From Tepidicaulis marinus (GTDB lineage: Bacteria > Pseudomonadota > Alphaproteobacteria > Parvibaculales > Parvibaculaceae), in NCBI RefSeq assembly GCF_000739695.1, contig NZ_BBIO01000003.1, positions 209,456 through 273,455 of the forward strand: a stretch of 64,000 nucleotides of DNA, given 5' to 3'. The first letter of the stretch is position 1; every line of letters starts with the position of its first letter. Made by a program: the position numbers and the translations under genes. This document shows positions 1 to 7,655 of the stretch, piece after piece. Below the pieces are notes generated by a model that saw only the letters and a program-made list of their open reading frames with translations, was not told where the DNA came from and ran no database searches.

Positions 1-718
1 CGGCAATTTTCGCATGAAGCCGGCGGCGGCGGTATTCGGGCGTGTTGCGTTTGGCGATCTGGGCGGCAATCGCCAGAAGATTTTTGGCCGCCTCCTCGCT
101 TGCATTTGTCAGCTTTTCGAAAATCGCCCGGTGACCTTCCGGCAGGACCGAGATGATATTGGCGAAGGCCTTGCCGCCCTGTTCAGCGCGCATCCAAAGC
201 GCATTCCGCACAAGCGCGTCGTTTTCGGCAAGTTCGGTGAGGTGCTTGCCGCCCCATTCGGAAAATTCCGCATTCGTGTTCGCAGCAAGGGTTTGCTGCA
301 CCGGCGCTTCGCCCTTTTCAAGGAGCACGTCCGTCAGCCCGCTTTCCAGATGGGCGCGCCGCGCAATGGCCTGCAAATGCGGCTGACCTTTTGCTTTGGC
401 AAGTTCGATGAGATCGTCCGTCGTCAGCACCGGAGAATATTGCAGCATGGGCGCGGCGATATCGGCCTCGTCATGGGCAAGCTGCAGGGCGAGGCTGCGC
501 GGAGTTTGGCAGAGCGGGGCCAGTTTTTCCGACGTTTCGCGGCGGCCTTCCCGCTCGATCTGGTTGAGCAGGTTCGCCATGATCTCGCCGAATAGCGTGA
601 GTTCCCGGCTTGAATAGGTTTCGGCATTTTCGGTGAAGATATCCGCGACTTGCCCCATCAGTTCGCGGCGTTTGTCGCTGGAAGGTTCCTGGGCGAGGGC
701 AATGAGACGCTGAAACAC
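1..718 (-). CDS. DUF2336 domain protein, 3' end cut off by the window edge
   Basis: The gene reads leftwards off the edge of the window, so the C-terminus is missing; 239 codons are visible with no stop. The translation begins VFQRLIALAQEPSSDKRREL and continues in helical, repeat-like style (VADIFTENAETY, LFGEIMANLL, ALQLAHDEADIAAPML), which I recognise as the DUF2336 pattern of alphaproteobacteria. The role of this family is not established. I chose the GTG at 718 because AGGTG lies a few bases upstream; an in-frame GTG at 748 is the alternative. The rightward frame across the same bases lacks domain-like sequence and is a shadow. Confidence 0.7.
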   Translation of the reverse strand, partial: MFQRLIALAQEPSSDKRRELMGQVADIFTENAETYSSRELTLFGEIMANLLNQIEREGRRETSEKLAPLCQTPRSLALQLAHDEADIAAPMLQYSPVLTTDDLIELAKAKGQPHLQAIARRAHLESGLTDVLLEKGEAPVQQTLAANTNAEFSEWGGKHLTELAENDALVRNALWMRAEQGGKAFANIISVLPEGHRAIFEKLTNASEEAAKNLLAIAAQIAKRNTPEYRRRRLHAKIA

Positions 719-930
719 AGTGACACCTGCATTCTTATATAACCCCACCCTCAACGCGGATCATGTGCGTGAGCCGTTCACGGACGTTTAAAATTTTAGG
801 TAAAGCGCGGTTAAGGTAAGCGCCGTTTTAACGGACCGGAGGGCGCCCGGCCGGTGCGGCAGGTTGAGCGGGCCTGTGCCCGTCTCCCCTCCCCTCACAA
901 GGGTCTCCCCTTACAAGGTAAGGTTTCTTG

Positions 931-947
931 TTGACAATGGTTCTCAA
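931..947. promoter_or_regulatory. Fur-box-like palindrome over the -35
   Basis: TTGACAATGGTTCTCAA is an imperfect 17-base inverted repeat. Its inner 15 bases (932-946) match the 7-1-7 Fur consensus TGATAAT-N-ATTATCA at 11 of 14 defined positions. It overlaps the -35 element, so a bound repressor would block RNA polymerase. Iron (or manganese) control is inferred from the motif only. Confidence 0.4.
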
Positions 948-959
948 AAACTATATTTT
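931..959 (+). promoter_or_regulatory. sigma70-type promoter of the DUF2061 gene
   Basis: TTGACA at 931-936, a 17-base spacer and TATTTT at 954-959 give a good -35/-10 pair (TATATT at 952-957 is a shorter-spaced alternative). It faces the DUF2061 start at 993, leaving a leader of roughly 25 bases. The -35 hexamer lies inside the Fur-box-like palindrome described separately. Confidence 0.5.
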
Positions 960-992
960 GAAATCATTCTAATTCGCATAATGGAGCTTGCG

Positions 993-1265
993 ATGAGAGA
1001 CCTGATCAAAACCGCCACTTTCGCCGTCCTGCATTTCGGGGTGGGCTTCGGCGTGACCTTCGCGCTGACAGGCTCTGTTGCCATTGCTACGGGCGTCGCG
1101 ATGATCGAGCCGACGGTGAACACGCTGGTCTTCTATTTCCACGAAAAGGGCTGGAACGTTTTCTGGCCGGCGAGCGCTGCGGAAAAGGCCGTGCAAGCGG
1201 CAGCGCCCGAAAGTGCCCGCGCCCATAATCACGGCTTCAGTCATATCGCCTTCAGCCCGCGCTGA
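993..1265 (+). CDS. DUF2061 small membrane protein
   Basis: A 90-residue protein that resembles the DUF2061 family of predicted membrane proteins: two hydrophobic stretches at about residues 6-25 and 29-48, then the family-like segment EPTVNTLVFYFHEKGWNVFW. The tail has several histidines (HNHGFSH). The ATG at 993 is preceded by GGAG at 983-986 with six bases between; an in-frame ATG at 981 has no comparable ribosome site. No biochemical role is known for the family. The Fur-like promoter element upstream suggests induction when iron is scarce, which is inference. Confidence 0.72.
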   Translation: MRDLIKTATFAVLHFGVGFGVTFALTGSVAIATGVAMIEPTVNTLVFYFHEKGWNVFWPASAAEKAVQAAAPESARAHNHGFSHIAFSPR

Positions 1266-1267
1266 GC

Positions 1268-1894
1268 TTATTTCCAGGCCCAGACCGGCTGTTCGTAATG
1301 GGCGACGCGGGTGACGCGCCCATGCAGCGCAAGCTCCAGAAATTGATACAGCACGGCGGCGGTGGGCGCGTGAATGTTACTGTCTTCGAAATAAAGCCGG
1401 ATCACGGGCCGCTCGCTTTCGGGGATATTGATGAACTCGGGCGAATCCGGCCGGTCGAATGCTTCAAGGGCAATCGGATGGAGTGAGGCGACTTCTCCTG
1501 GATTGGGGCGCATCGTGCCCGTCTCCTGCGCCCAGAAGACGAAAGGCGAGATGAGATAGCCGGAGCGGGTTTCATAATCATCGAGCCGGCCAAGGCAGTG
1601 CGTATCTTCCAGATTGAGATTGACCTCCTCGCGCAGTTCCCGGCGCGCGGCCTCGAGCGGGCTTTCGCCTTTATCGATGCGCCCGCCCGGCAGCGCCCAT
1701 TGCCCGGCATGGGAACTGAGACGCGGCGCGCGCCGGGTGAGCAGAAGCGAGGCCCGGTCCGTTTGCTCCGGGTGGGAGAGAAGCGTCAGACAGACCGCGG
1801 CATGTTTAAGATGTGGGGCATCTGCGAGTTGATGCTGAAAGGCGCCGAGGCCCGTTGCCAGCCTGTTTTTGAGAGTGTCGTTGAATTCCGTCAT
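1268..1894 (-). CDS. NUDIX hydrolase, CoA-pyrophosphatase-like
   Basis: A 208-residue cytoplasmic hydrolase with a clear Nudix box starting at about Gly71 (GRIDKGE, then RRELREE near residues 84-90); the glutamates of REXXEE bind the catalytic metal. Length, the preceding SSHAGQWALPGG segment and the overall layout resemble NudL-type enzymes that cleave coenzyme A or acyl-CoA at the pyrophosphate. Substrate is inferred from this resemblance. It converges with the DUF2061 gene, with only two bases between the stop codons. The next rightward gene is ald, so this gene is probably a single-gene unit. Confidence 0.82.
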   Translation of the reverse strand: MTEFNDTLKNRLATGLGAFQHQLADAPHLKHAAVCLTLLSHPEQTDRASLLLTRRAPRLSSHAGQWALPGGRIDKGESPLEAARRELREEVNLNLEDTHCLGRLDDYETRSGYLISPFVFWAQETGTMRPNPGEVASLHPIALEAFDRPDSPEFINIPESERPVIRLYFEDSNIHAPTAAVLYQFLELALHGRVTRVAHYEQPVWAWK

Positions 1895-2096
1895 CTTCTT
1901 CGTCCGCTGCGCTTTTTCCGCGCGCCTTCATTTCGCTTATCATTTTAAACGCGGGAACAAACAGCCCGCCGGACCGCTCTTGGAGAGCGGGGTTTTTCGC
2001 GCCTAGACTTCCTCCATGTTCAGGGCGCGCGCGCCTTCCGGCTCCCGGCGCGGCCCCTCAAGCTTTCAAGAGCTCAAGCTTTAGGAGAATGAGGCC

Positions 2097-3215
2097 ATGC
2101 GCATCGGTGTCCCCAAGGAAATCAAGGTTCACGAATACCGGGTCGGCATGACCCCGGCAAGCGTGCGTGAAGCGGTGGTGAACGGCCATGAGGTCGTGGT
2201 GCAAAAAGATGCGGGCACCGCGATTGGGCTGTTCGATGAGGCCTATGAGCAGGCGGGCGCGAAGATCGCGGCCAGCGCCGAGGAAGTTTTTGCCGAAGCC
2301 GACATGGTCGTGAAGGTGAAAGAGCCGCAGCCTTCCGAAACGAAAATGCTGCGCGACGGGCAAATCCTTTTCACCTATCTCCACCTTGCCGCCGATCCCG
2401 ACCAGACTCAGGCGCTGATCGATTCCGGCTGTGTGGCGATCGCCTATGAAACCGTGACGGACCAGCGCGGCGGCTTGCCGCTGCTCGCCCCGATGAGCGA
2501 GGTGGCCGGGCGCATGTCGATCCAGGCGGGCGCTCACTGCCTTGAAATGGAGCAGGGCGGGCGCGGCCAGCTTCTGGGCGGGGTGCCGGGCGTGCCGGCG
2601 GCGAAAGTCGTGGTGCTCGGCGGCGGCGTGGCCGGCACGAATGCCGCGCGCATGGCCATGGGGCTTGAAGCCCATGTCACGGTCATCGACATCAATCTCC
2701 ACCGGCTTTACGAGCTCGATCTGCAATTCGGGCCGATGCTCAACACGATCTTCGGCACGGTGCAGTCCATCGAGGAACATGTCTTGGGCGCCGATCTCGT
2801 CATCGGCGCGGTGCTGGTGCCGGGCGCTGCCGCGCCCAAGCTCGTGACCGAGGAAATGGTGCGCAAGATGAAGCGGGGCTCGGTATTGGTCGATATTTCC
2901 ATCGACCAGGGGGGCTGTTTCGAAACCTCGAAAGCCACCACCCATGCCGATCCCACTTTCATCAAGCATGACGTGGTGCATTACTGCGTGGCGAATATGC
3001 CGGGCGCGGTGGCGCGCACCTCCACCTTCGCGCTTAATAATGCGACGCTGCCTTTCACGCTGGCGCTCGCTAATAAAGGCTACCGCAAGGCGCTGCAGGA
3101 CGATCCGCATCTGCTGGCCGGGCTCAATGTCCATCAGGGCGAGCTCACATACCGGGCCGTGGCGGAGGCGACGGGGCACCGTTTCATGGAGCCGGCAAAG
3201 GCCGTGGCGGCGTAA
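2097..3215 (+). CDS. ald: alanine dehydrogenase
   Basis: This 372-residue enzyme converts L-alanine and NAD to pyruvate, ammonia and NADH, linking amino acid breakdown to central carbon metabolism. The start MRIGVPKEIK is typical. The family's catalytic residues are present: Lys75 (VVKVKEP), His96 (TYLHLA) and Asp270 (VDISIDQGG). GGGVAG at about 175-180 is the nucleotide-binding loop of the Rossmann domain. Length is normal and the ATG at 2097 follows AGGAG. A possible promoter is TTGGAG at 1980-1985 with TAGACT at 2004-2009. A strong hairpin terminator follows at 3258, so it is likely transcribed alone. Confidence 0.95.
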   Translation: MRIGVPKEIKVHEYRVGMTPASVREAVVNGHEVVVQKDAGTAIGLFDEAYEQAGAKIAASAEEVFAEADMVVKVKEPQPSETKMLRDGQILFTYLHLAADPDQTQALIDSGCVAIAYETVTDQRGGLPLLAPMSEVAGRMSIQAGAHCLEMEQGGRGQLLGGVPGVPAAKVVVLGGGVAGTNAARMAMGLEAHVTVIDINLHRLYELDLQFGPMLNTIFGTVQSIEEHVLGADLVIGAVLVPGAAAPKLVTEEMVRKMKRGSVLVDISIDQGGCFETSKATTHADPTFIKHDVVHYCVANMPGAVARTSTFALNNATLPFTLALANKGYRKALQDDPHLLAGLNVHQGELTYRAVAEATGHRFMEPAKAVAA

Positions 3216-3257
3216 GGGCCCAGCTGCTTTCAAGGTTAATATTTACTTAAAGAGACG

Positions 3258-3291
3258 AAAACGCGCTGTGCGGTTTGCAACAGCGCGTTTT
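3258..3291 (+). terminator. terminator after ald
   Basis: The arms AAAACGCGCTGT (3258-3269) and ACAGCGCGTTTT (3280-3291) pair perfectly over 12 bases around a 10-base loop. It starts 43 bases after the ald stop codon. The A-rich left arm and T-rich right arm fit intrinsic termination on this strand. Confidence 0.8.
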
Positions 3292-3370
3292 GCATTTTAA
3301 TAAATTGGTACCGATTGGCCGTTAGAGTGGCGGTAGAAATTGAGACGAAACCGCGACTCCGGGGGGACCC

Positions 3371-3616
3371 ATGCGGAACCAGACGACGAAATTCATGCAG
3401 ATCGTGACGGGCGCGGCGCTGGCCGGCCTTCTTGGCGCAGGCGCAGCGCTTGCTGCCGAAGACACGCTGAAATCCTATGACCGGGAAAGCATGCAGCGCC
3501 TCTTCGAACAAATGTCCGAAGGCGGCGCGGCCGGGATCAGCGAAGACGATCTTCTGGTGACCGGCACCGTGAAGTCCGACAAGAAGAGCGACAAAAAAGA
3601 AGACGACAAGCGCTAA
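3371..3616 (+). CDS. small exported protein of unknown function
   Basis: An 81-residue protein I do not recognise. A signal peptide is visible: positive start (MRNQTTK), hydrophobic core GAALAGLLGAGAALAA and a likely cleavage after AALA-A, so the mature part is about 52 residues. The mature region is acidic in the middle (SYDRESMQRLFEQMSE, GISEDDLLVTG) and ends in a lysine/aspartate-rich tail (KSDKKSDKKEDDKR) that is probably disordered. It lies between the ald terminator and a convergent serine hydrolase, so it is likely a single-gene unit. The signal peptide makes it more than a chance frame. Confidence 0.6.
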   Translation: MRNQTTKFMQIVTGAALAGLLGAGAALAAEDTLKSYDRESMQRLFEQMSEGGAAGISEDDLLVTGTVKSDKKSDKKEDDKR

Positions 3617-3632
3617 ACTTCTGCATCTGCGC

Positions 3633-4784
3633 TTACGGCGCAGCGCTCTCGGCCAGGTCGGCAATCAGATCGACCAGCGGCTCCGCATCGTCTTCATAGA
3701 CGGCGCCCAGCATCACCAGCACCATGTCCTCGCTGGGAAAGATCGCCACAAGCTGGCCGCCGAAGCCTCTCGCCATGAACACATCCGTTGGCAGCCGGTC
3801 CGAAAGGGCCGGCTTGCCTGTTTCAGGATTGGGCGCATTCAGCCAGAAATGCGCGCCGTAAAGCCCGCCTGAATGGCGCGCCGGGCGGCGGGCATGGTCT
3901 GCCCAGCCTTCCGGCAAGAGCCTTTGGCCGTTCCATTCGCCGTCGCGCAGATAAAGATAGCCGAAGCGCGCCCAGTCCCGCGCGCGCATATGCACGAAGG
4001 ACGAGCCGATAAAAGTGCCGCTCGCATCGAACTCGGGCACGGCGTTTTCAATGCCGATGGGCTTGAAAAGCTCGTCCTGCATGAAAGCGTTGAAGGCGGC
4101 AGCATCTTTCGTGCCTGCCGCCTCTTTCAGGATGCGGGCGACAATATTGCTGGTGCCGCTCGAATAGGACCAATGCGTGCCCGGGTCATGGGCAAGCGGC
4201 AAGCTGGCGGCATAGTGGCCCATATCCTTGCGCCCCGAACCGAAAAGCATTTGCAGAGCATGGGATTTCGAGGGCGTTTCGTAATTTTCCAGGAAGGTGA
4301 GGCCGGACTGCATGCGCAGCAAATCCTCCAAACGGATCTGCGCGCGCGCATCGCCGTCCCAGCGCTGCCATTCGGGCACGGGGGCAGGCGCCGCGATGTC
4401 GAGCTTGCCTTCCCGGCTTAAAATGCCGGTGAGCGCATGGGTAATGCTTTTGGCCATGGACCAGGATTGAAAATGGGTCTCCTGGCCAAAGCCCGCGCGG
4501 TAGCCCTCCCCGATCAGTTTGCCGCCGCGCACGACAAGAAGCGCGCGTACGCCTTTCAGATGCGGGTCTTCTTCGTTTGTCAGTACCTCGCGGATGCGGG
4601 TTTCAAGCGCTGCAGGTCCCGCCGCTTCCGGCCAGCCGCCATCGGGCCAGCGCGTTTCCTCGGGCTGGTCGGGAAGGGGCGGGAGTTCTGCCTGTGCAGG
4701 GGCTGCGGCCAGCGCCAGAAACCAGAGAGCGGCGATCAGCCCTTTTAGGGCGGGCGGGGCAGCGGGAATGGACAGGGCTGGCAC
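3633..4784 (-). CDS. exported serine hydrolase of the beta-lactamase fold
   Basis: A 383-residue protein of the beta-lactamase/penicillin-binding-protein-like superfamily. It begins with a signal peptide ending AAAPAQA. The catalytic SxxK motif is SMAK (in QSWSMAKSITHALTG) and the second motif is YSSGTSN, the Tyr-x-Ser/Asn element. This gives a periplasmic or membrane-associated serine hydrolase, acting as an esterase, peptidase or amidase; sequence cannot tell which. The start is a GTG at 4784. The gene is convergent with the small exported protein and divergent from the 102-residue membrane protein at 4825. Confidence 0.82.
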   Translation of the reverse strand: MPALSIPAAPPALKGLIAALWFLALAAAPAQAELPPLPDQPEETRWPDGGWPEAAGPAALETRIREVLTNEEDPHLKGVRALLVVRGGKLIGEGYRAGFGQETHFQSWSMAKSITHALTGILSREGKLDIAAPAPVPEWQRWDGDARAQIRLEDLLRMQSGLTFLENYETPSKSHALQMLFGSGRKDMGHYAASLPLAHDPGTHWSYSSGTSNIVARILKEAAGTKDAAAFNAFMQDELFKPIGIENAVPEFDASGTFIGSSFVHMRARDWARFGYLYLRDGEWNGQRLLPEGWADHARRPARHSGGLYGAHFWLNAPNPETGKPALSDRLPTDVFMARGFGGQLVAIFPSEDMVLVMLGAVYEDDAEPLVDLIADLAESAAP

Positions 4785-4824
4785 GGGCGGGTACTCCTAA
4801 TCTTGGCCGAAGCAGCCTAAGGAT

Positions 4825-5133
4825 GTGTCCGTGAATATCAAATATCTCGTTTCGGCGGTGGTCCTCGCCGTCCTGATCGGGCTGGTGCTGGGCCCCGTCC
4901 GCCGCATTGCCGGGGATGCGGAAGTGGGCGCGCGGGCCGTCGCCAAAACCGCCTGTTCGTGCGTTTTTATTGCGGAGCGCTCTTTGGAAGACTGCCGGAA
5001 GGACGATCCGCCGGGTTTCGAGCTGGTCCGGGCCTCGGTGGATGAGCAAGAAAAGCGCATTTCCGCTTCGGTCTTCTGGCTGATCCGGGCGGAGGCGCGC
5101 TACCGCGGCGCGGAAGGCTGTCTTCCGGATTGA
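4825..5133 (+). CDS. small membrane-anchored protein with cysteine pattern
   Basis: A protein of about 100 residues with one N-terminal membrane anchor (YLVSAVVLAVLIGLVLGP) followed by a short extracytoplasmic domain. Its most striking segment is AKTACSCVFIAERSLEDC, with a further cysteine at EGCLPD; the cysteines could form disulfides outside the cytoplasm. I do not recognise a named family. GTG codons at 4825 and 4831 are both possible starts; AAGGA at 4818-4822 is better spaced for the one at 4831 (MNIKYLV). It is divergent from the serine hydrolase, so the two may share a control region. Confidence 0.6.
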   Translation: MSVNIKYLVSAVVLAVLIGLVLGPVRRIAGDAEVGARAVAKTACSCVFIAERSLEDCRKDDPPGFELVRASVDEQEKRISASVFWLIRAEARYRGAEGCLPD

Positions 5134-5354
5134 GGCGCGGGCAGACTGAGGTGTGCGGAAAGGGGCGCGCGGAAAAGGGGAGCGCGGCGCGGTTTTTTGC
5201 CGCGAGCCCATAGACGCGGGCCCCATTTGCCGCTATAACGCGCACCCAATGGGGCGCTGGCTCGGATTTGCCGCGCCCTGAATTATTTAAGTCCTTGAAA
5301 GATTTGACAGTTTCGGGCCGGACCTGATGCCGGTGTTGAAACGGGAGCGATGAG

Positions 5355-5540
5355 ATGGCTGTTCCCAAGCGGAAAACCACCCCTTCCAAGCGCGGCATGC
5401 GCCGTTCCGCCGACGCGCTGACCGCGCCGGCCTATATGGAAGACAAGGAAACGGGCGAGTTGCACCGCCCGCACCATATCGACCTGAAGACGGGCATGTA
5501 TCGTGGCCGCCAGGTTCTGGAAGCCAAGGACGACATCTAA
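5355..5540 (+). CDS. rpmF: 50S ribosomal protein L32
   Basis: The 61-residue protein starts [18 protein letters not shown], the characteristic L32 opening, and ends in the [18 protein letters not shown] segment typical of alphaproteobacterial L32. It is a structural protein of the large ribosomal subunit. The ATG at 5355 follows GGGAGCGATGAG. A strong terminator follows immediately at 5568. The usual partner plsX is not adjacent; the upstream neighbour is the small membrane protein and the downstream one an unrelated membrane protein. Confidence 0.96.
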   Translation: MAVPKRKTTPSKRGMRRSADALTAPAYMEDKETGELHRPHHIDLKTGMYRGRQVLEAKDDI

Positions 5541-5567
5541 GTCCTTCGCCTTTTCAGCGATTTATTG

Positions 5568-5594
5568 AAAAGCGCCGGTTTTCCGGCGCTTTTT
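5568..5594 (+). terminator. terminator after rpmF
   Basis: Arms AAAAGCGCCGG (5568-5578) and CCGGCGCTTTT (5583-5593) pair perfectly over 11 bases around a TTTT loop, and the right arm runs into a T tract. It sits 28 bases after the rpmF stop: a textbook intrinsic terminator. Confidence 0.88.
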
Positions 5595-5739
5595 CTTTAT
5601 TCTGGGCTGGATTCTGGGCCCGCTTTTCCGGCTTTTTCTGTCGTAAATAGTTTAAGGGCCTGAGTTTACATGGCCTTGACGGGCACTGCTTGCTACACTT
5701 TGGCCAGTGGAGGCCGACCATTTGTAAGGGGGAACAAAT

Positions 5740-6129
5740 ATGGGCTCGATGCCGCTTATGGCCATTATCGTCATTGCCTATAACATTATCGCTTTTCTGA
5801 CCGGACCCAGCCTCGATGCCGAGCTGTTCACCGTTGCGCTCATCTCGGGCGCAAGCTGGGGGGTGGCCGTGAGCGATGCGCTGCTTTCCGCCGGGCTGGT
5901 TCTTTTGTTTCTGGAACTTGTCAGCGCCACGCGCACCGGCACGACCTCGATCATCAATCATGCGCTTTCGCTGATCGTGCTGCTTGTCTGCCTGATCGAA
6001 TTCATCGCGCTGCCGGCCTTCGGCAATTCGACGTTCTTCCTGATCACGCTTCTGGTGCTGCTGGATGTGGTGGCAGGGTTCACCGTCACCATCACGACGG
6101 CGCGGCGGGACTTTTCCGTCGGCGAATAA
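5740..6129 (+). CDS. four-helix membrane protein, function unknown
   Basis: A 129-residue integral membrane protein with four predicted helices at about residues 3-22, 47-63, 72-92 and 99-117, connected by short loops; the C-terminus (TTARRDFSVGE) is cytoplasmic-looking. It resembles conserved hypothetical membrane proteins found across alphaproteobacteria but no role is known to me. The ATG at 5740 is preceded by AAGGGGGAACAAAT. It stands alone between the rpmF terminator and a terminator shared with the pab operon. Confidence 0.72.
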   Translation: MGSMPLMAIIVIAYNIIAFLTGPSLDAELFTVALISGASWGVAVSDALLSAGLVLLFLELVSATRTGTTSIINHALSLIVLLVCLIEFIALPAFGNSTFFLITLLVLLDVVAGFTVTITTARRDFSVGE

Positions 6130-6158
6130 GCCCCGCGCTTATATTCGAGAATTTGGAG

Positions 6159-6188
6159 ACGGCGTCCCGGCAGCGGGGCGCCGTTTTC
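6159..6188. terminator. hairpin between convergent genes
   Basis: ACGGCG(TCCC) at 6159-6168 pairs with (GGGG)CGCCGT at 6175-6184 around a six-base loop, followed by TTTT at 6184-6187 on the plus strand. It terminates the membrane protein gene at 5740. Its end overlaps the last codon of pabC on the opposite strand. Confidence 0.65.
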
Positions 6189-7044
6189 ATTCGCCGTCCG
6201 GTTCCTTTGTCGCTTCTTTTTCGAGAAGCGCCAGGTAAGCGGCTTCAAGCTGCCCGGTCAGAGCGTGGTCGGGCAGGGCCTCGCCGTCCACTTTCCGGAT
6301 GCGCTGCAGGCCGGCCAGCGAGTTCGTCAAAAATGCGCCGTCGCAGCCGCGCAACGTATCCGGCTCGAGCGGTGCCTCGCGGCAGGTAAGCCCTTCTTTC
6401 TCGGCAAGCGCGATGATTTGCGCGCGGGTAATGCCGGGCAGCACGCCTTCATCCAGAGACGGCGTAAAAAGCGCCGCGCCTTTCCAGAGAAAAAGATTGC
6501 CGATCGTGCCGCAGGCAAGCCGGCCCTTGGTGTTCAGCATTAGCGCTTCGCCCGCGCCTTTCGCATTCGCCTCGCGCCGCGCCAGAATATTGTCGAGATA
6601 GGCAAGCGTTTTCATGCGCGCGGCGGGGGAGGTGTCGTTACGCCGGATGGCGGCGGTGATGGCCGTTACGGTATCGGGCGCTTTGCCGAGCGGGGCGGCG
6701 GTGATGAGCAAAGTGGGATGCGGGTCTTCAGGCAAAGCAATGCCGCGCGCGCCCGGCCCCCGCGTCAGGGTGAGGCGCAGGCTCGCCCCGCCTTCATCCA
6801 GCTTATTGGCGGCAAGAAGCGCGCTCATGCCTTTGCGGATTTTCTTGCGGCTTGCGGGCAAGGGCAGGGCGAGCTCCTCGGCGCTCCGCTCCAGCCGGTC
6901 CAGATGCGCATCGAAGAAAAGCGGGCGCCCTTCGCGCGCCAGCAGCGTTTCGAAGAGGCCGTCGGCCAGCAGAAAGCCCCGGTCCGAGGGTTCGATCACG
7001 GGCACGCCGGAGCCGGTGAGCGCGCCGTTCAGCCAGACGGTCAT
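6187..7044 (-). CDS. pabC: aminotransferase class IV, 4-amino-4-deoxychorismate lyase
   Basis: This 285-residue pyridoxal-phosphate enzyme of fold type IV most likely splits 4-amino-4-deoxychorismate into 4-aminobenzoate and pyruvate for folate synthesis. The PLP-binding lysine is Lys145 in RMKTLAYLDNI, and SDRGFLLADGLFETL near residue 20 is the usual N-terminal signature. Sequence alone cannot separate this from D-amino acid or branched-chain aminotransferases; the call rests on position, since its ATG overlaps the stop of pabA by four bases and pabB lies next upstream. Together the three make a complete p-aminobenzoate module. Confidence 0.85.
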   Translation of the reverse strand: MTVWLNGALTGSGVPVIEPSDRGFLLADGLFETLLAREGRPLFFDAHLDRLERSAEELALPLPASRKKIRKGMSALLAANKLDEGGASLRLTLTRGPGARGIALPEDPHPTLLITAAPLGKAPDTVTAITAAIRRNDTSPAARMKTLAYLDNILARREANAKGAGEALMLNTKGRLACGTIGNLFLWKGAALFTPSLDEGVLPGITRAQIIALAEKEGLTCREAPLEPDTLRGCDGAFLTNSLAGLQRIRKVDGEALPDHALTGQLEAAYLALLEKEATKEPDGE

Positions 7045-7655
7045 GGGGCAGGCTCCTCATGGCGCAGGCGCGGCGCTTTTGAGGGTTTGAGCCCCGAGGC
7101 GGCAAAGAAATTGGCAAGCAGCTTGTGGCCGAGCGGGGTGAGCACCGATTCGGGGTGAAATTGCAGGCCCGTTACGGGCAGGCTCTCATGGGCAAGCGCC
7201 ATGATCTCTCCATCGTCTTCGGCGCGGGCGGTTTCTTGCAACACTCCTCCTTCCGGCAGATCGACGGCGAGGGAATGGTAGCGCGCCGCTTCAAAAGGAT
7301 TTGGCAGGCCGGCAAAGACTAACGCGCCATTGTGACGGATCGGTGAGGCGCGTCCATGGCGCGGCGCGGCGCGGCGCACGGCGCCGCCGAATGCCTGCGC
7401 GATGCATTGATGACCAAGGCAGATGCCGAGAATGGGAAGCTGCGGGGCAAGACGCTTGACCGCCTCGAGGCAAATGCCCGCTTCATCCGGTGTGCAGGGA
7501 CCGGGCGAGAGGATAAGGGCCTTCGGGCGCATCGCTTCGATCTCGGCAATTGTCACCGCATCGTTGCGCAGCACGCGGCGTTCATAGCCAAGCTCGCCCA
7601 CATAGCGGGCCAGATTGTGAACGAAGCTATCGTAATTGTCGATGAGCAGGATCAT
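7041..7655 (-). CDS. pabA: aminodeoxychorismate synthase, glutamine amidotransferase component
   Basis: A class I glutamine amidotransferase of 204 residues that releases ammonia from glutamine for its partner PabB. The catalytic triad is visible: Cys79 in GICLGHQ, and His167 with Glu169 in FHPES. The start MILLIDNYDSFVHNL is typical of PabA/TrpG. The family can serve anthranilate synthase as well; here the adjacent chorismate enzyme is of PabB type, so the folate role is preferred, though dual use is possible if no trpG lies elsewhere. Four-base overlaps on both sides indicate translational coupling. Confidence 0.9.
   Translation of the reverse strand: MILLIDNYDSFVHNLARYVGELGYERRVLRNDAVTIAEIEAMRPKALILSPGPCTPDEAGICLEAVKRLAPQLPILGICLGHQCIAQAFGGAVRRAAPRHGRASPIRHNGALVFAGLPNPFEAARYHSLAVDLPEGGVLQETARAEDDGEIMALAHESLPVTGLQFHPESVLTPLGHKLLANFFAASGLKPSKAPRLRHEEPAP

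Noticed and set aside
2058..3233. 391-codon minus-strand frame over ald
   Set aside because: ald on the plus strand has complete catalytic residues; the minus frame is His/Arg-rich shadow sequence.
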